DNA of 64,000 bases from Streptomyces cyaneogriseus subsp. noncyanogenus (GTDB lineage Bacteria; Actinomycetota; Actinomycetes; Streptomycetales; Streptomycetaceae), in the NCBI RefSeq assembly GCF_000931445.1, contig NZ_CP010849.1, positions 7,192,001-7,256,000 of the forward strand, given 5' to 3'. Under the pieces are notes generated by a model. That model did not search any database. It had not been told where the DNA came from and saw only the letters and a list, made by a program, of their open reading frames with translations. This document shows positions 55,148 to 63,930 of this stretch, in pieces; positions within the stretch are counted from its first letter, which is position 1; the number at the start of each line of letters is the position of its first letter. The translations under genes were made by a program, and so were the position numbers.

Positions 55148-56457
55148 GGGCGAGCGTCCTTCCCGTGCGGGCGGCGGCCCGTGCCGTCCGGCCCGTCCAG
55201 CAACTCGTCGGCGGGGCAGCGGCCCCGGGTGACGTAGCGGTCCAGATACGCCGTGACGGCGTCCGTGATCTCGGTGGTGGCGCCGAGGCGGGGCAGTGCC
55301 CGGAGCGCCGCCGTGAAGCACATGACGGCCGCCTCGCGCAGTTCGGGGTCGGCGAGCCCGTGCCGGGCCGCGTCACGCCAGAGCGGATTGTGCGGGGCGG
55401 GCCGGCCCAGGGCGCGCTCGGCGAGCGGCTTCACCGCCCGGTAGGCGGTCTCGGACGCCTCCGGGTCGTCGAACAGCGCCGCCGTCACGGCGAGCGGCAC
55501 CTGCCACCCGTCGTCGCCGGGCTGCGCGTCGATCATGCGCAGCTCCAGATGGCCGCGCGGCCGTACCGGCGGGAACAGCGTGGTGAGGTGGTAGCCGAGG
55601 TCGTCCCGGGTCGGCGGTCTCGGCCGGTGCGACCGGGTCCACTCCCGGAAGGTGAGCCCTTCGGGGACGTCCCACGGGCCGCCGTCCCGTCGGACGCACA
55701 TCACCGGCGCGTCCAGCACATGCCGGGCCCAGGCGCCGCGCGGGTCGGTGTCCAGCGCGGGGCCGCCCGCCCGCCCGGGGCCGATCTGCGCCCAGTGGAG
55801 CTGCCGGGTGGACCGCCAGCCGGTGGGCCGCCCCCGGGCCAGCGGCGAGTTGGCGAACGCGGCCACCAGGACCGGGCCCAGCCGGTGGGCCAGCCACCAG
55901 CGCCGCACATGGCCGAGGACGCCCGGCTCCTCGTATCCGGCGTCCACGCAGACCTGCACCGAGGCCGAGGTGCACATCATGGCGCGGCCGGCCGGGCCGG
56001 TGCGGTCCAGGCACGCCTCCATCGCGTCGTAGCGCGGCCGGCGCAGGAACCGGCGGGGCGGATGCCAGGGGTCGTGGCCCATGCCGACGAGGCACAGACC
56101 GTCCTCGCGCAGAACCGCGCGGACGGTGTCGAGATCGGCGGAGACGGTGCCGACGCACTCCGTCAGGGAGGCGGCGGGCGGCGAGCTCAGCTCCAGCTGC
56201 CCGCCCGGTTCGACGGTGAGCGCCGACCTCAGGGGCACGGTCCGCAGTGCGGCGTAGGCCGCTTCGAGTCGCTCGGGTGACACGGGGAGCCACGGGGCGC
56301 GCAGCTCGTGGACGAGCCATTCCACTTCGACGCCGAGGCGCCGCGGCGGGCCGGTCTTGAAACAGATGCCACGGACCAGGGCCTCGACCTCCGCTTCGCT
56401 GACGGCGGTGGGTGGCTCCGTACGGCCACCGACCGGGGTGCCGACCGGTTCGGACAT
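55144..56457 (-). CDS. egtA: Glutamate-cysteine ligase EgtA
   Basis: 437 aa. GVEVEWLVHEL and VEPGGQLELSSPP are the ATP/Mg blocks of actinobacterial GCS2-type ligases; LRMIDAQP follows. Supplies gamma-glutamylcysteine to EgtB. ATG 56457 follows AGGAGG at 8 nt. First gene of the operon; egtE, the final lyase, is not in the window. Confidence 0.93.
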   Translation of the reverse strand: MSEPVGTPVGGRTEPPTAVSEAEVEALVRGICFKTGPPRRLGVEVEWLVHELRAPWLPVSPERLEAAYAALRTVPLRSALTVEPGGQLELSSPPAASLTECVGTVSADLDTVRAVLREDGLCLVGMGHDPWHPPRRFLRRPRYDAMEACLDRTGPAGRAMMCTSASVQVCVDAGYEEPGVLGHVRRWWLAHRLGPVLVAAFANSPLARGRPTGWRSTRQLHWAQIGPGRAGGPALDTDPRGAWARHVLDAPVMCVRRDGGPWDVPEGLTFREWTRSHRPRPPTRDDLGYHLTTLFPPVRPRGHLELRMIDAQPGDDGWQVPLAVTAALFDDPEASETAYRAVKPLAERALGRPAPHNPLWRDAARHGLADPELREAAVMCFTAALRALPRLGATTEITDAVTAYLDRYVTRGRCPADELLDGPDGTGRRPHGKDARP

Positions 56458-56596
56458 GTCGGGATCCTCCTGAGATGCCACCATGCCATCGGCCCCGGTC
56501 CGGCGGTCCGGGCCGGGGTCACTCGTCCCACCCAAGACCCTCGCGCGGCTCGGCACAAGGGTACGTACCGGGATGTTCCGCCCGGCCCTGCCGGTG

Positions 56597-56670
56597 TCCG
56601 GGCCGTTTCCGGGGGACTTTCCGGGCGTTTTCCGGGACCGTCGCGGGCGCTTCTCAGGGAGCTCTCCGGG
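56597..56670. repeat. Helically phased TCCGGG direct repeats
   Basis: TCCGGG starts at 56597, 56608, 56620, 56631 and 56665; TCGCGGG at 56641 and TCTCAGGG at 56653 fill the gaps. Steps are 11-12 bp, so all units face one side of the helix. They lie in the 322-bp gap between egtA and the PARG gene. Confidence 0.7.
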
Positions 56671-56779
56671 ACGGGGAAACCCCGTTGCGCCGCAGGACCA
56701 GCATCGCTCAGGATGCGTATGTGAGCACGACGGGGGAGGCCGCGCGGCGCGTGGCGGTGGCGCGTACGGGGGTGGCGCC

Positions 56780-57646
56780 ATGAGCGCGCGCCTGCGCGGC
56801 ATCGCCCAGCAGACGGAGCAGATCGTGGTGGCCGGCCGCTACCACGCGCCCGGCGGGCACACGGTGACGATCGCGGCGGCGGTCGCGACGGCCCACGCCG
56901 GCACCCGGGTGTTCGGACCCGAGCCGGTCGCTCCGCTTCCGGTCGTGCCTCCGGTCACGACGGTCTTCGAGGTCACGGCCGAGAGCAGCCTGGAGGCCGC
57001 CCGGCGCCTCGGGGACCGGACGGCCGTCCTGAACTTCGCCTCCGCCCGCAATCCCGGCGGCGGCCATCTCAACGGGGCCCAGGCCCAGGAGGAGGCCCTG
57101 TGCCGGGCCTCCGCGCTGTACACGTGCCTGCTGCGGGCCCCCGCCTTCTACGACCACCACCGCGCCCACCGCGACCCGTTCTACAGCGACCGCGTCGTCC
57201 ACAGCCCCGCCGTGCCCGTGTTCCGGGACGACCGGGGCCGCCTGCTGGACGAGCCGTACACCGTCGGGTTCCTCACCGCGGCGGCGCCCAACGCGGGCGT
57301 GGTGCTGCGGACGGCGCCGGAACGCGCGGCCGAACTGCCGGGGGTGCTCGCCGCACGCGCCGAGCGGGTCCTGGAGACGGCCGCCGCGCACGGCTACCGG
57401 CGCCTGGTCCTCGGGGCGTGGGGCTGCGGGGTGTTCCAGAACGATCCGGCGCAGGTGGCCGGGGCGTTCCGGGCGCTGCTCGGGCCCGGCGGGCGGTTCG
57501 CCTCGACCTTCGCTCACGTGGTGTTCGGCGTCCTGGACCGCACACCGGGGAGCGCGGTCCGCGCGGCGTTCGCCCGGGCCTTCGCCCAGGGCTCGTCCGC
57601 CGCCGGGGCGGCCGGCGGCGGTGACGCGCGGGCGGCGACCGGGTAG
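56780..57646 (+). CDS. PARG-type macrodomain protein (TIGR02452-like)
   Basis: 288 aa. NPGGGHLNGAQAQEEALCRASALYTCL is the catalytic GGG-x7-QEE signature of bacterial poly(ADP-ribose) glycohydrolases, and TAAAPNAG and LGAWGCGVFQNDPAQVAGAF are family blocks. Would hydrolyse ADP-ribose linked to protein or related nucleotides. ATG 56780 has a weak GGGGGTGG site. Divergent from egtA across the phased repeats. Confidence 0.88.
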   Translation: MSARLRGIAQQTEQIVVAGRYHAPGGHTVTIAAAVATAHAGTRVFGPEPVAPLPVVPPVTTVFEVTAESSLEAARRLGDRTAVLNFASARNPGGGHLNGAQAQEEALCRASALYTCLLRAPAFYDHHRAHRDPFYSDRVVHSPAVPVFRDDRGRLLDEPYTVGFLTAAAPNAGVVLRTAPERAAELPGVLAARAERVLETAAAHGYRRLVLGAWGCGVFQNDPAQVAGAFRALLGPGGRFASTFAHVVFGVLDRTPGSAVRAAFARAFAQGSSAAGAAGGGDARAATG

Positions 57647-57763
57647 CGGGGCCACGCGCCGGACGGCCCCGGGTGTCGAGGGAGGGCCTGTGCGCTGCCG
57701 CCCGCCGGTGGTGGCAGGCTGATCACCGGATGATCACCGCACCACGACAGGGGACCGACCGCC

Positions 57764-58654
57764 ATGACCGACAAGCTCACCGTGAGCGTCCTGGGCACCG
57801 GCATCATGGGCGCCGCGATGGCCCGCAACATCGCCCGTGCCGGGCACGCCGTCCGCGTCTGGAACCGGAGCCGGGACAAGGCCGAACCGCTGGCCGCCGA
57901 GGGCGCGCACATCGCCGGTACCCCCGCGGAGGCGGTGGAGGGCGCCGACGTGGTCCTGACCATGCTGTACGACGGCCCGGCCGCCCTGGACGTCATGCGC
58001 CAGGCGGCGCCCGGTCTGCGCCCCGGTGCCGTGTGGATGCAGTCGACCACCGCCGGCATCGAGGCGCTCACCGGCCTGGCCGCCTTCGCCGACGAGCACG
58101 GCCTCGTCTTCTACGACGCCCCCGTGCTCGGCACCCGCGAACCCGCCGAGGCCGGCCGGCTCCTCGTCCTGGCCGCCGGTCCGGCCGAGGCGCGGGCCAC
58201 GGTGACGCCGGTCTTCGACGCCGTGGGCGCCCGGACCGTGTGGACGGGCGAGGACGGTGCGGCCGGGAGCGCCACCCGGCTCAAGCTGGTGGCGAACAGC
58301 TGGGTCATCGCCGCCACCAGCGCGGTCGGCGAGGTGCTGGCCCTCGCCGGTGCCCTGGACGTGGACCCGGCCGTCTTCTTCGACGCCATCGCCGGCGGCC
58401 CGCTCGACATGGGCTATCTGCGCACGAAGGCCGCGCTCGTCCTCGAGGACCGGCTGTCCCCGCCCCAGTTCGCGGTCACCACCGCCGAGAAGGACGCCCG
58501 GCTCATCGTCGAGGCCGGGGAGCGGTACGGCCTCCGGCTCGACGTGGCCGACGCGAGCGCGCGGCGGTTCGCCCGCGCCGCCGCTCGGGGGCACGGCGAC
58601 AAGGACATGGCCGCGGCCTACTTCGCGAGCTTCGAGGAGAAGCCCGCGCCCTGA
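57764..58654 (+). CDS. NAD(P)-dependent oxidoreductase, 3-hydroxyisobutyrate dehydrogenase family
   Basis: 296 aa. VLGTGIMGAAMARNIARAG is the GxGxxG cofactor loop; GSATRLKLVANSW holds the catalytic Lys. VVLTMLYDGPAALDVM is typical too. Substrate could be a beta-hydroxyacid or, in imine-reductase relatives, an imine. Confidence 0.88.
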   Translation: MTDKLTVSVLGTGIMGAAMARNIARAGHAVRVWNRSRDKAEPLAAEGAHIAGTPAEAVEGADVVLTMLYDGPAALDVMRQAAPGLRPGAVWMQSTTAGIEALTGLAAFADEHGLVFYDAPVLGTREPAEAGRLLVLAAGPAEARATVTPVFDAVGARTVWTGEDGAAGSATRLKLVANSWVIAATSAVGEVLALAGALDVDPAVFFDAIAGGPLDMGYLRTKAALVLEDRLSPPQFAVTTAEKDARLIVEAGERYGLRLDVADASARRFARAAARGHGDKDMAAAYFASFEEKPAP

Positions 58655-58960
58655 GGCCGCACGCCGCACGCCGCACGGGGCCTGCCGCACGCCGCACCGG
58701 GCCCCGGGTCCGGCCGGGTGACACCCGCCGGAAAGGCCGACGGGAGGGCCGGGACGGGGAAGGCCGACACAGGAGACCCCTGGACGGGAAGCCGCACAGG
58801 ACGCCCCGGACGGGGAAGCCGAGACGGGAGGGCCCCGGCAGACGGGACCCGTCGGGGAACACCGTCGGGAAACCCTTGGGGAAGCCCCTTCGGGGAAACC
58901 CTTTGGAAGCCCCTACGGGGAAACCCTTCGGGAACGGCGTGGCGCAGCCCCGCGCCGGTC
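58655..58960. repeat. GC-rich tract of short degenerate repeats and mini-hairpins
   Basis: Begins with GCCGCACGCCGCACGCCGCAC. From 58740 short units GGGAAGCC/GGGAAACCC recur about fifteen times, many self-complementary (GGGGAAGCCCC, GGGAAACCC, GGGGAAACCC). No open frame shows normal codon use. Fills most of the 366-bp gap before the PPOX gene; AAAGGA for that gene follows. Confidence 0.6.
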
Positions 58961-59020
58961 CACAGGACAGATCGTCATGACGGACACGCCATGACAGGCA
59001 CGTGACAGAAAGGATCCCGC

Positions 59021-59443
59021 ATGTCCAAGCCCCCGCTGCCGCCCGAGGCCGTCGACCTGCTGCGCCGGGCCAACCCGTGTGTGATGGCCACCGTGCGCTC
59101 GGACGGCACCCCCGTCTCCACCCCCACCTGGTATCTGTGGGAGGACGGCAGGGTGCTGGTCAACCTCGACGAGGGCCGGGTGCGGCTGAAGCACCTGCGC
59201 CGCGACCCGCGCGTGACCCTGACCGTCCTGGACGAGGACGACTGGTACACGCATGTGACGCTCATCGGCCGCGTCGCCGCGCTGCTCGACGACGAGGGTC
59301 TGGCCGACATCGACCGCATCTCGCGCCACTACACCGGCAAGCCCTACCCGGACCGGGTCCGCCCCCGGGTCAGCGCCTGGGTGGAGGTCGAACGCTGGCA
59401 CGCCTGGGGGGCGTTGAAGGACAGCGACCAGGCGTCCGTCTGA
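59021..59443 (+). CDS. PPOX-class F420/FMN-dependent oxidoreductase
   Basis: 140 aa. ANPCVMATVRSDGTPVSTPTWYLWEDGRVLVNLDEGRVRLKHLRRDPRVTLTVLDEDDW is the split-barrel flavin/F420-binding fold of actinobacterial PPOX-class enzymes. AAAGGA lies 8 nt before ATG 59021. Substrate unknown. Confidence 0.87.
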   Translation: MSKPPLPPEAVDLLRRANPCVMATVRSDGTPVSTPTWYLWEDGRVLVNLDEGRVRLKHLRRDPRVTLTVLDEDDWYTHVTLIGRVAALLDDEGLADIDRISRHYTGKPYPDRVRPRVSAWVEVERWHAWGALKDSDQASV

Positions 59444-59557
59444 GCCGCACGCCCGGCCCCGCTCCCGGCCCGGCGCCGGGACGGGGCGGCGCGTGGGGGA
59501 ACCGCCCGTGCGGCGGCCGGGCGCCCTCCCGCGGGCAGCGCCCCGGCCGGTGGCCGG

Positions 59558-60010
59558 TCAGCGCTGGTACAGCCCCACCAGGGTGCCGTCGGCGAGCTGC
59601 CGTTCGTCCACCACCCGGTGCACCTGGTCGGCGCTGGGCGCGTCGGGCAGCACACACGGCTCCCGCAGGGCGTAGAGCCGGAAGAAGTAGCGGTGTGCCT
59701 CGTCCCCGGGCGGGGGGTGCGGGCCGCCCCAGCCCCGTTCGCCGTACCCGTTGACGAGCTCGGTGCCGCCGGGCGGGCACTGGCCCGCGGCGACACCGCC
59801 GCTGCGGGGATCGACACCGACCACGATCCAGTGCGCGAAGGTGCCGGACGGCGCGTCGGGGTCCTCGCACAACAGGACCAGTTCGACCGCTTCGTCCGGC
59901 ACGCCGGACCAGGCCAGGGGCGGCGAGACGTTCTCTCCTTCGTACGCGTACCGCCGGTCGATGAAGGAGTGGTCGCCGAACGCGCCGCTGCTGAGCTCGA
60001 TACCTGTCAT
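59558..60010 (-). CDS. YbhB/YbcL-family Raf kinase inhibitor-like protein
   Basis: 150 aa. YEGENVSPPLAWSGVPDEAVELVLLCEDPDAPSGTFAHWIVVGVDP and GGPHPPPGDEAHRYFFRLYAL are the PEBP ligand-pocket blocks. Function in bacteria is unclear. Starts at ATG 60010. Confidence 0.9.
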   Translation of the reverse strand: MTGIELSSGAFGDHSFIDRRYAYEGENVSPPLAWSGVPDEAVELVLLCEDPDAPSGTFAHWIVVGVDPRSGGVAAGQCPPGGTELVNGYGERGWGGPHPPPGDEAHRYFFRLYALREPCVLPDAPSADQVHRVVDERQLADGTLVGLYQR

Positions 60011-60172
60011 GGGGCCCGGAGTACCCCGGACAATTCGGGCATATCGGGCGAGCGGTCGTGTCGGACGGGTGGAGGGTGCGGACGGCCCGTGTTCCGCGCG
60101 TCGCGCGGTTGGGACCGTAAGGCGCCGGGTACCCGTGGCTCTCCGAGGCAGGAGGAGACGGAGGAGCAGGCG

Positions 60173-61192
60173 ATGTCTCCCCAGGCAGAGACCGCCGCGG
60201 AAGCGCGGACCCGCGGGCCCCGCGTGTCCGCCCACGCCGCGCGGCTGCGCAACCGGGTCCCCGAGCCGTACGAGGAACCCGATCTGCTCGGCCGGTACCT
60301 GGCCCAGATAGGGGCCACGCCGCTGCTCACCGCGGAGGACGAGGTGCGGCTGGCCCGGCGTATGGAGGCCGGGATACAGGCGCTGGAGGAGCTGCAACAG
60401 GCCGATGCCGGCGAGCCCGCGCCGACGCCCGGGCGGCGCCGGGAACTGGAGCGGGCCGTGTGCGACGGACAGGCGGCCAAGGACCACATGGTGCGGGCCA
60501 ACCTCCGGCTGGTGGTCGCCATCGCCAAGCGGCACGCCCATCGCGGCCTGCCCCTGCTGGACGTCATCCAGGAGGGGAATCTGGGACTGATCCGTGCGGT
60601 GGAGAAGTTCGACCACACCAAGGGGTTCAAGTTCTCCACGTACGCCACCTGGTGGATCCGCCAGGCGATCGGACGCGGCCTGGCGACACACGCGCGGACG
60701 GTACGGCTGCCCGTGCACGTGGTGGAGCAACTGCACAAGCTGGCCAGGATCGAGCGGCGACTCCAGCTCGACCTGGGGCGCCAGCCGACCGCCGAGGAGG
60801 TGGCCGAGGAGAGCGGACTCGCGCCGGACAAGGTCGTCTGGCTGCGGCGCGTCGGACGGGACGCGGTGAGCCTGGACACCCCGGTGGACGAGACCGGCGA
60901 CACCGTCGTCGGCGACCTCATCCCGGACACCGACGTGCTCCAGGCCCCGGAGGTCGCCGAGTACCAGGCGCTCGCCGAGGAACTGCGCGAAGCCGTGGGC
61001 ACCCTGGCACCCCGCGAGGCACTGATCCTCAGCCTGCGCTACGGCCTGCACGACGGAGCGCCGCGCACCCTGGAGCAGGTGGCCCGGCACGTGGGGCTGA
61101 CACGGGAGCGCGTGCGCCAACTGGAGAAGGAGTCGCTCGCCCGGCTGCGGGCGCCCGAGACCCGTGACCGGCTCGTGGCGTGGGCGAGCTGA
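60173..61192 (+). CDS. Hrd/SigB-type RNA polymerase sigma-70 factor (group 2)
   Basis: 339 aa. Region 1.2-2: DLLGRYLAQIGATPLLTAEDEVRLARRME, ANLRLVVAIAKRHAHRGLPLLDVIQEGNLGLIRAVEKFDHTKGFKFSTYATWWIRQAI. Region 3 follows and region 4 is TLEQVARHVGLTRERVRQLEKESLARL. Recognises HrdB-like promoters. Length and sequence style suggest HrdC or HrdD rather than the essential HrdB. GGAGGAG lies before ATG 60173. Confidence 0.9.
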   Translation: MSPQAETAAEARTRGPRVSAHAARLRNRVPEPYEEPDLLGRYLAQIGATPLLTAEDEVRLARRMEAGIQALEELQQADAGEPAPTPGRRRELERAVCDGQAAKDHMVRANLRLVVAIAKRHAHRGLPLLDVIQEGNLGLIRAVEKFDHTKGFKFSTYATWWIRQAIGRGLATHARTVRLPVHVVEQLHKLARIERRLQLDLGRQPTAEEVAEESGLAPDKVVWLRRVGRDAVSLDTPVDETGDTVVGDLIPDTDVLQAPEVAEYQALAEELREAVGTLAPREALILSLRYGLHDGAPRTLEQVARHVGLTRERVRQLEKESLARLRAPETRDRLVAWAS

Positions 61193-61253
61193 GCCCTCGC
61201 CCGCGGCGGCGCCCGGCCCCGCGGCCTTCCGGCCGTGGCGCAGGCCGCTCGCC

Positions 61254-62372
61254 TCATCCCCGCTCGCCGTTCCATTCGGCGGCCAGCGCCCCGTCGCCCG
61301 TCAGGGTCACGCGCACCCCCGGGCTCACCCGGTCCAGCGTCGCCCGGAGCCAGCGGCGGTCCTCGTCGCTCGCCGGTTCCAGCCGCATCCGGCGCACCCG
61401 CAGCGGCACCACGCGCAGCGCGCACAGCCGCCCGGTGTCCGCCGCGACCGTCACCAGATGGGCCGGCCGCAGATCGTCCCGGTACCGCTCGTAGCCCGTG
61501 ATGCCCTCGTAGTCGTCGATGAAGTCGCCGCAGCCGTAGAGCACCGGCCGGTCCCGGTAGACCTCCAGCGGGCGGGGGTGGTGCGAGGAGTGCCCGTGCA
61601 CGATGTCCACCCCGCCGTCCACCAGGGCGTGCGCGAACCGGACCTGCTCCGCGGGCACCCGGTACCCCCAGTTCGACCCCCAGTGCACGGACACCACCAC
61701 GAGGTCGCCGGTCCGCCTGGCCCGCCGTACGCGCCGGACGACGGTCTCGGCCGCGCCCGGCGTCGGCCCGGCGGCATAGGCGACACCGGACCGGCCGGCG
61801 GTCGCCGCCCACCCGGCGGGAACGCCGCTGGAGCCCATGCCGAGGGCGAGCACCAGCACGCGTCCGCCGTTGCCCAGCGGGACCACCGCGGGCGCGTACG
61901 CCTCGGCGGCGTCCCGCCCCGCACCGGCCGTGCGCAGCCCCGCGCCGGCCAGCGCGCCGAGCGTCTCCGCCAGGCCCGCGCGGCCGAAGTCCAGGACGTG
62001 GTTGTTGGCCAGGACGCACACGTCCGGCCGGGCCACGGTCACCGCGGGCAGGTTGGCGGGGTGCATGCGGTAGTGGACGGCCTTGCCGGGGGCGAAGGCG
62101 CCGTCGCGCGTGACCGCCGTCTCCAGGTTGACGATCCGGGCGTCCGGAGCGGTCTCCTCCAGCAGGTTCAGTGCCTCGCCCCACGGCCACTCGGGCGGCA
62201 CCGGCGCGGGCACGGGGCCGCTCGCCGCCTCCGCCAGCCGCACGTAGGTCCGCGCGTCGCGCACGTACTCCTCGCGCAACTCCGGATCGCCGGGGTGCGC
62301 GAGGATCTGGTCGACGCCGCGCCCGAGCATCACATCACCGCACAGGAACAGCGTCACCGTGCCGCCGCCCAC
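61254..62372 (-). CDS. CapA-family metallophosphoesterase-like protein
   Basis: 372 aa. FLCGDVMLGRGVD, NLETAVTRDG, CVLANNHVLDFG, VVSVHWGSNWG and DIVHGHSSHHPRPLEVY are the metal-binding blocks of CapA/PgsA proteins. No signal peptide from the chosen start. GTG 62372 lies 6 nt after TACGGT, a leaderless pattern; the open frame upstream is unlikely to be translated. Polyglutamate synthesis is the textbook link, but no capBC partners are here, so function is open. Confidence 0.85.
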   Translation of the reverse strand: MGGGTVTLFLCGDVMLGRGVDQILAHPGDPELREEYVRDARTYVRLAEAASGPVPAPVPPEWPWGEALNLLEETAPDARIVNLETAVTRDGAFAPGKAVHYRMHPANLPAVTVARPDVCVLANNHVLDFGRAGLAETLGALAGAGLRTAGAGRDAAEAYAPAVVPLGNGGRVLVLALGMGSSGVPAGWAATAGRSGVAYAAGPTPGAAETVVRRVRRARRTGDLVVVSVHWGSNWGYRVPAEQVRFAHALVDGGVDIVHGHSSHHPRPLEVYRDRPVLYGCGDFIDDYEGITGYERYRDDLRPAHLVTVAADTGRLCALRVVPLRVRRMRLEPASDEDRRWLRATLDRVSPGVRVTLTGDGALAAEWNGERG

Positions 62373-62743
62373 GCCTCCACCGTAGGGGCGTGGCTCCGGT
62401 AGGCGCCAAAACGGGCGATGCGGCGGTCCCGAACTGCGGAGGGCCCGGGCCGCCGTGAGGGAGTTTCGGGCGCGAGGGCCCCGAGCGGAGCGCCGAGTGG
62501 CGACCACGCCGCCGCCCGAGACCAGCAGCCCGGCACCGGGGAGCGGAGGGGCGCCCTCGGGAGTGACGCTCCCCTATTTAGGAGCACTTGCTTCAAAACT
62601 CGGATAGGGTGAGGGCGTCCCGAAGGGGCGGCTCTGCGGCTCCCGTTGCCAGGAGCGTTCAGCGGGAGGCGCCGGCCGGCCGATCCGCCTGCACACGCCT
62701 TCCGCCGGCCTTCCCCGCTTCCCTCACTCCAAGGAGGAATTCC
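62373..62743. other. 371-bp gap between capA and ridA
   Basis: Holds GCTCC-N8-GGAGC (62568-62585) and the AT-richer stretch 62573-62612 with TAGGGT at 62605, likely the ridA promoter. No gene seen. Confidence 0.4.
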
Positions 62744-63154
62744 GTGATCGACACATCCGGTGCCCCGCAGCGCGTCCGCGTCACCGCCGATCCCGACTGG
62801 TACGCCCCGGCCGGCATCGCGCTCGGCATCCGCGTCGGCGACCTCGTCTTCACCTCGGGCCAGGGGCCGATGGACGAGCACGGCACGACGGTCGGCAAGG
62901 GCGACTTCGAGGCCCAGGCCCGGCAGGCGCTGGCCAACCTCGCCCTCGTCCTGAAGAACGCCGGTTCCGGTCTCGACCGGGTCGTCAAGGCGACCGTGTT
63001 CGTCACCGACATCGCCCGGCACGGGGAAGCCTTCGCGCGGCTCAGGGCCGAGTATTTCGTCCCGCACACGTTCGCCGAGTCCTTCGTCGAGGTCTCCTCC
63101 CTCGCCGATCCGGAGTGGCTGATCGAGATCGAGGCCCTCGCGGTGGCGGGATGA
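62744..63154 (+). CDS. RidA family protein
   Basis: 136 aa. GDLVFTSGQGPMDEHG, ARQALANLALVLKNAGSGLDRVVKATVFVTD and SFVEVSSLADPEWLIEIEALAV fit Rid-domain enzymes. AAGGAGG lies before GTG 62744. Followed by a TetR gene 47 bp on, which may control it. Confidence 0.87.
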   Translation: MIDTSGAPQRVRVTADPDWYAPAGIALGIRVGDLVFTSGQGPMDEHGTTVGKGDFEAQARQALANLALVLKNAGSGLDRVVKATVFVTDIARHGEAFARLRAEYFVPHTFAESFVEVSSLADPEWLIEIEALAVAG

Positions 63155-63201
63155 GCCCCGGGGTTTCCGTGCGGTCGCTCCAAAATCCGTAGGATGCGGG
63201 T

Positions 63202-63780
63202 ATGGCCAGGCCCAGGAAGTTCGACGAGACGCAGGCCCTCGCCGCCGCCATGGAGACCTTCTGGCGGCGGGGGTACGAGGCCACCTCGACCCGGGATCTG
63301 TCCGACTCGACGGGCCTCGGCCAGTCGAGCCTGTACAACGCGTTCGGTGACAAGCGCGAGTTGTACCTGCGGGCCCTGCGCCACTACTACGAGACGCACA
63401 CCGCCGAGCAGACCGCCTTCCTCGCCCGGCCCGGTCCGGTCAAGGACCGGCTGCGGGAGCTGATGGTCCGCGCCCTCGACGCCGACCTGTCGGACCCCGA
63501 CGCATCCGGATGCTTCTCCATCAACGCATCGGTCGAGATAGCCCGCTCGGACGACGACGTCCGGGAGGAGGTCCGGCGGCACTTCACCACGGTGGAGCAG
63601 GCGCTGGCCGAGACCATCGCGCGGGGGCAGCGCTCCGGCGAGATCTCCCCGGAGCACAGCGCCGGGACGCTCGCCCGCCAGGTGCTCAGCACCTACTACG
63701 GACTGCGCGTGCTCGCCCGGGTCCACAAGGACAGGAACGCCCTGCTCGGTGTGGTGGAAAGCGCCGTCTCCGCCCTCTGA
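63202..63780 (+). CDS. TetR/AcrR family transcriptional regulator
   Basis: 192 aa. HTH: FDETQALAAAMETFWRRGYEATSTRDLSDSTGLGQSSLYNAFGDKRELYLRAL. ATG 63202 lies 6 nt after TAGGAT, so it is probably leaderless. C-terminal ligand domain typical of the CprB-like TetR_C group. Neighbouring RidA is a plausible target. Confidence 0.92.
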   Translation: MARPRKFDETQALAAAMETFWRRGYEATSTRDLSDSTGLGQSSLYNAFGDKRELYLRALRHYYETHTAEQTAFLARPGPVKDRLRELMVRALDADLSDPDASGCFSINASVEIARSDDDVREEVRRHFTTVEQALAETIARGQRSGEISPEHSAGTLARQVLSTYYGLRVLARVHKDRNALLGVVESAVSAL

Positions 63781-63823
63781 CCGGCGCTCGCGCCGGGCTG
63801 GGGAACGCCGGAGGCGCCCAGGG

Positions 63824-63851
63824 TTGACGGGCGCGCGGATTGCCGTACCCC
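63824..63851 (+). promoter_or_regulatory. Probable rtcB promoter
   Basis: TTGACG-16-TACCCC, 80 bp before the rtcB ATG. Confidence 0.4.
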
Positions 63852-63930
63852 GCCCGACATGGCGGCCCCCGGCGCGGGTACCGCGGAGGCGTGGGGGACC
63901 CGAGGGGGACGCGAGCCGCTGGAGGTCGCG

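Noticed and set aside
52006..57646. A macrodomain toxin/antitoxin or NAD-based defence system near egt
   Set aside because: The PARG protein has no adjacent ADP-ribosyltransferase and its neighbours are thiol biosynthesis genes.
56597..58960. CRISPR array
   Set aside because: Repeats are 6-12 bp without spacers of constant length, and no cas genes are present.
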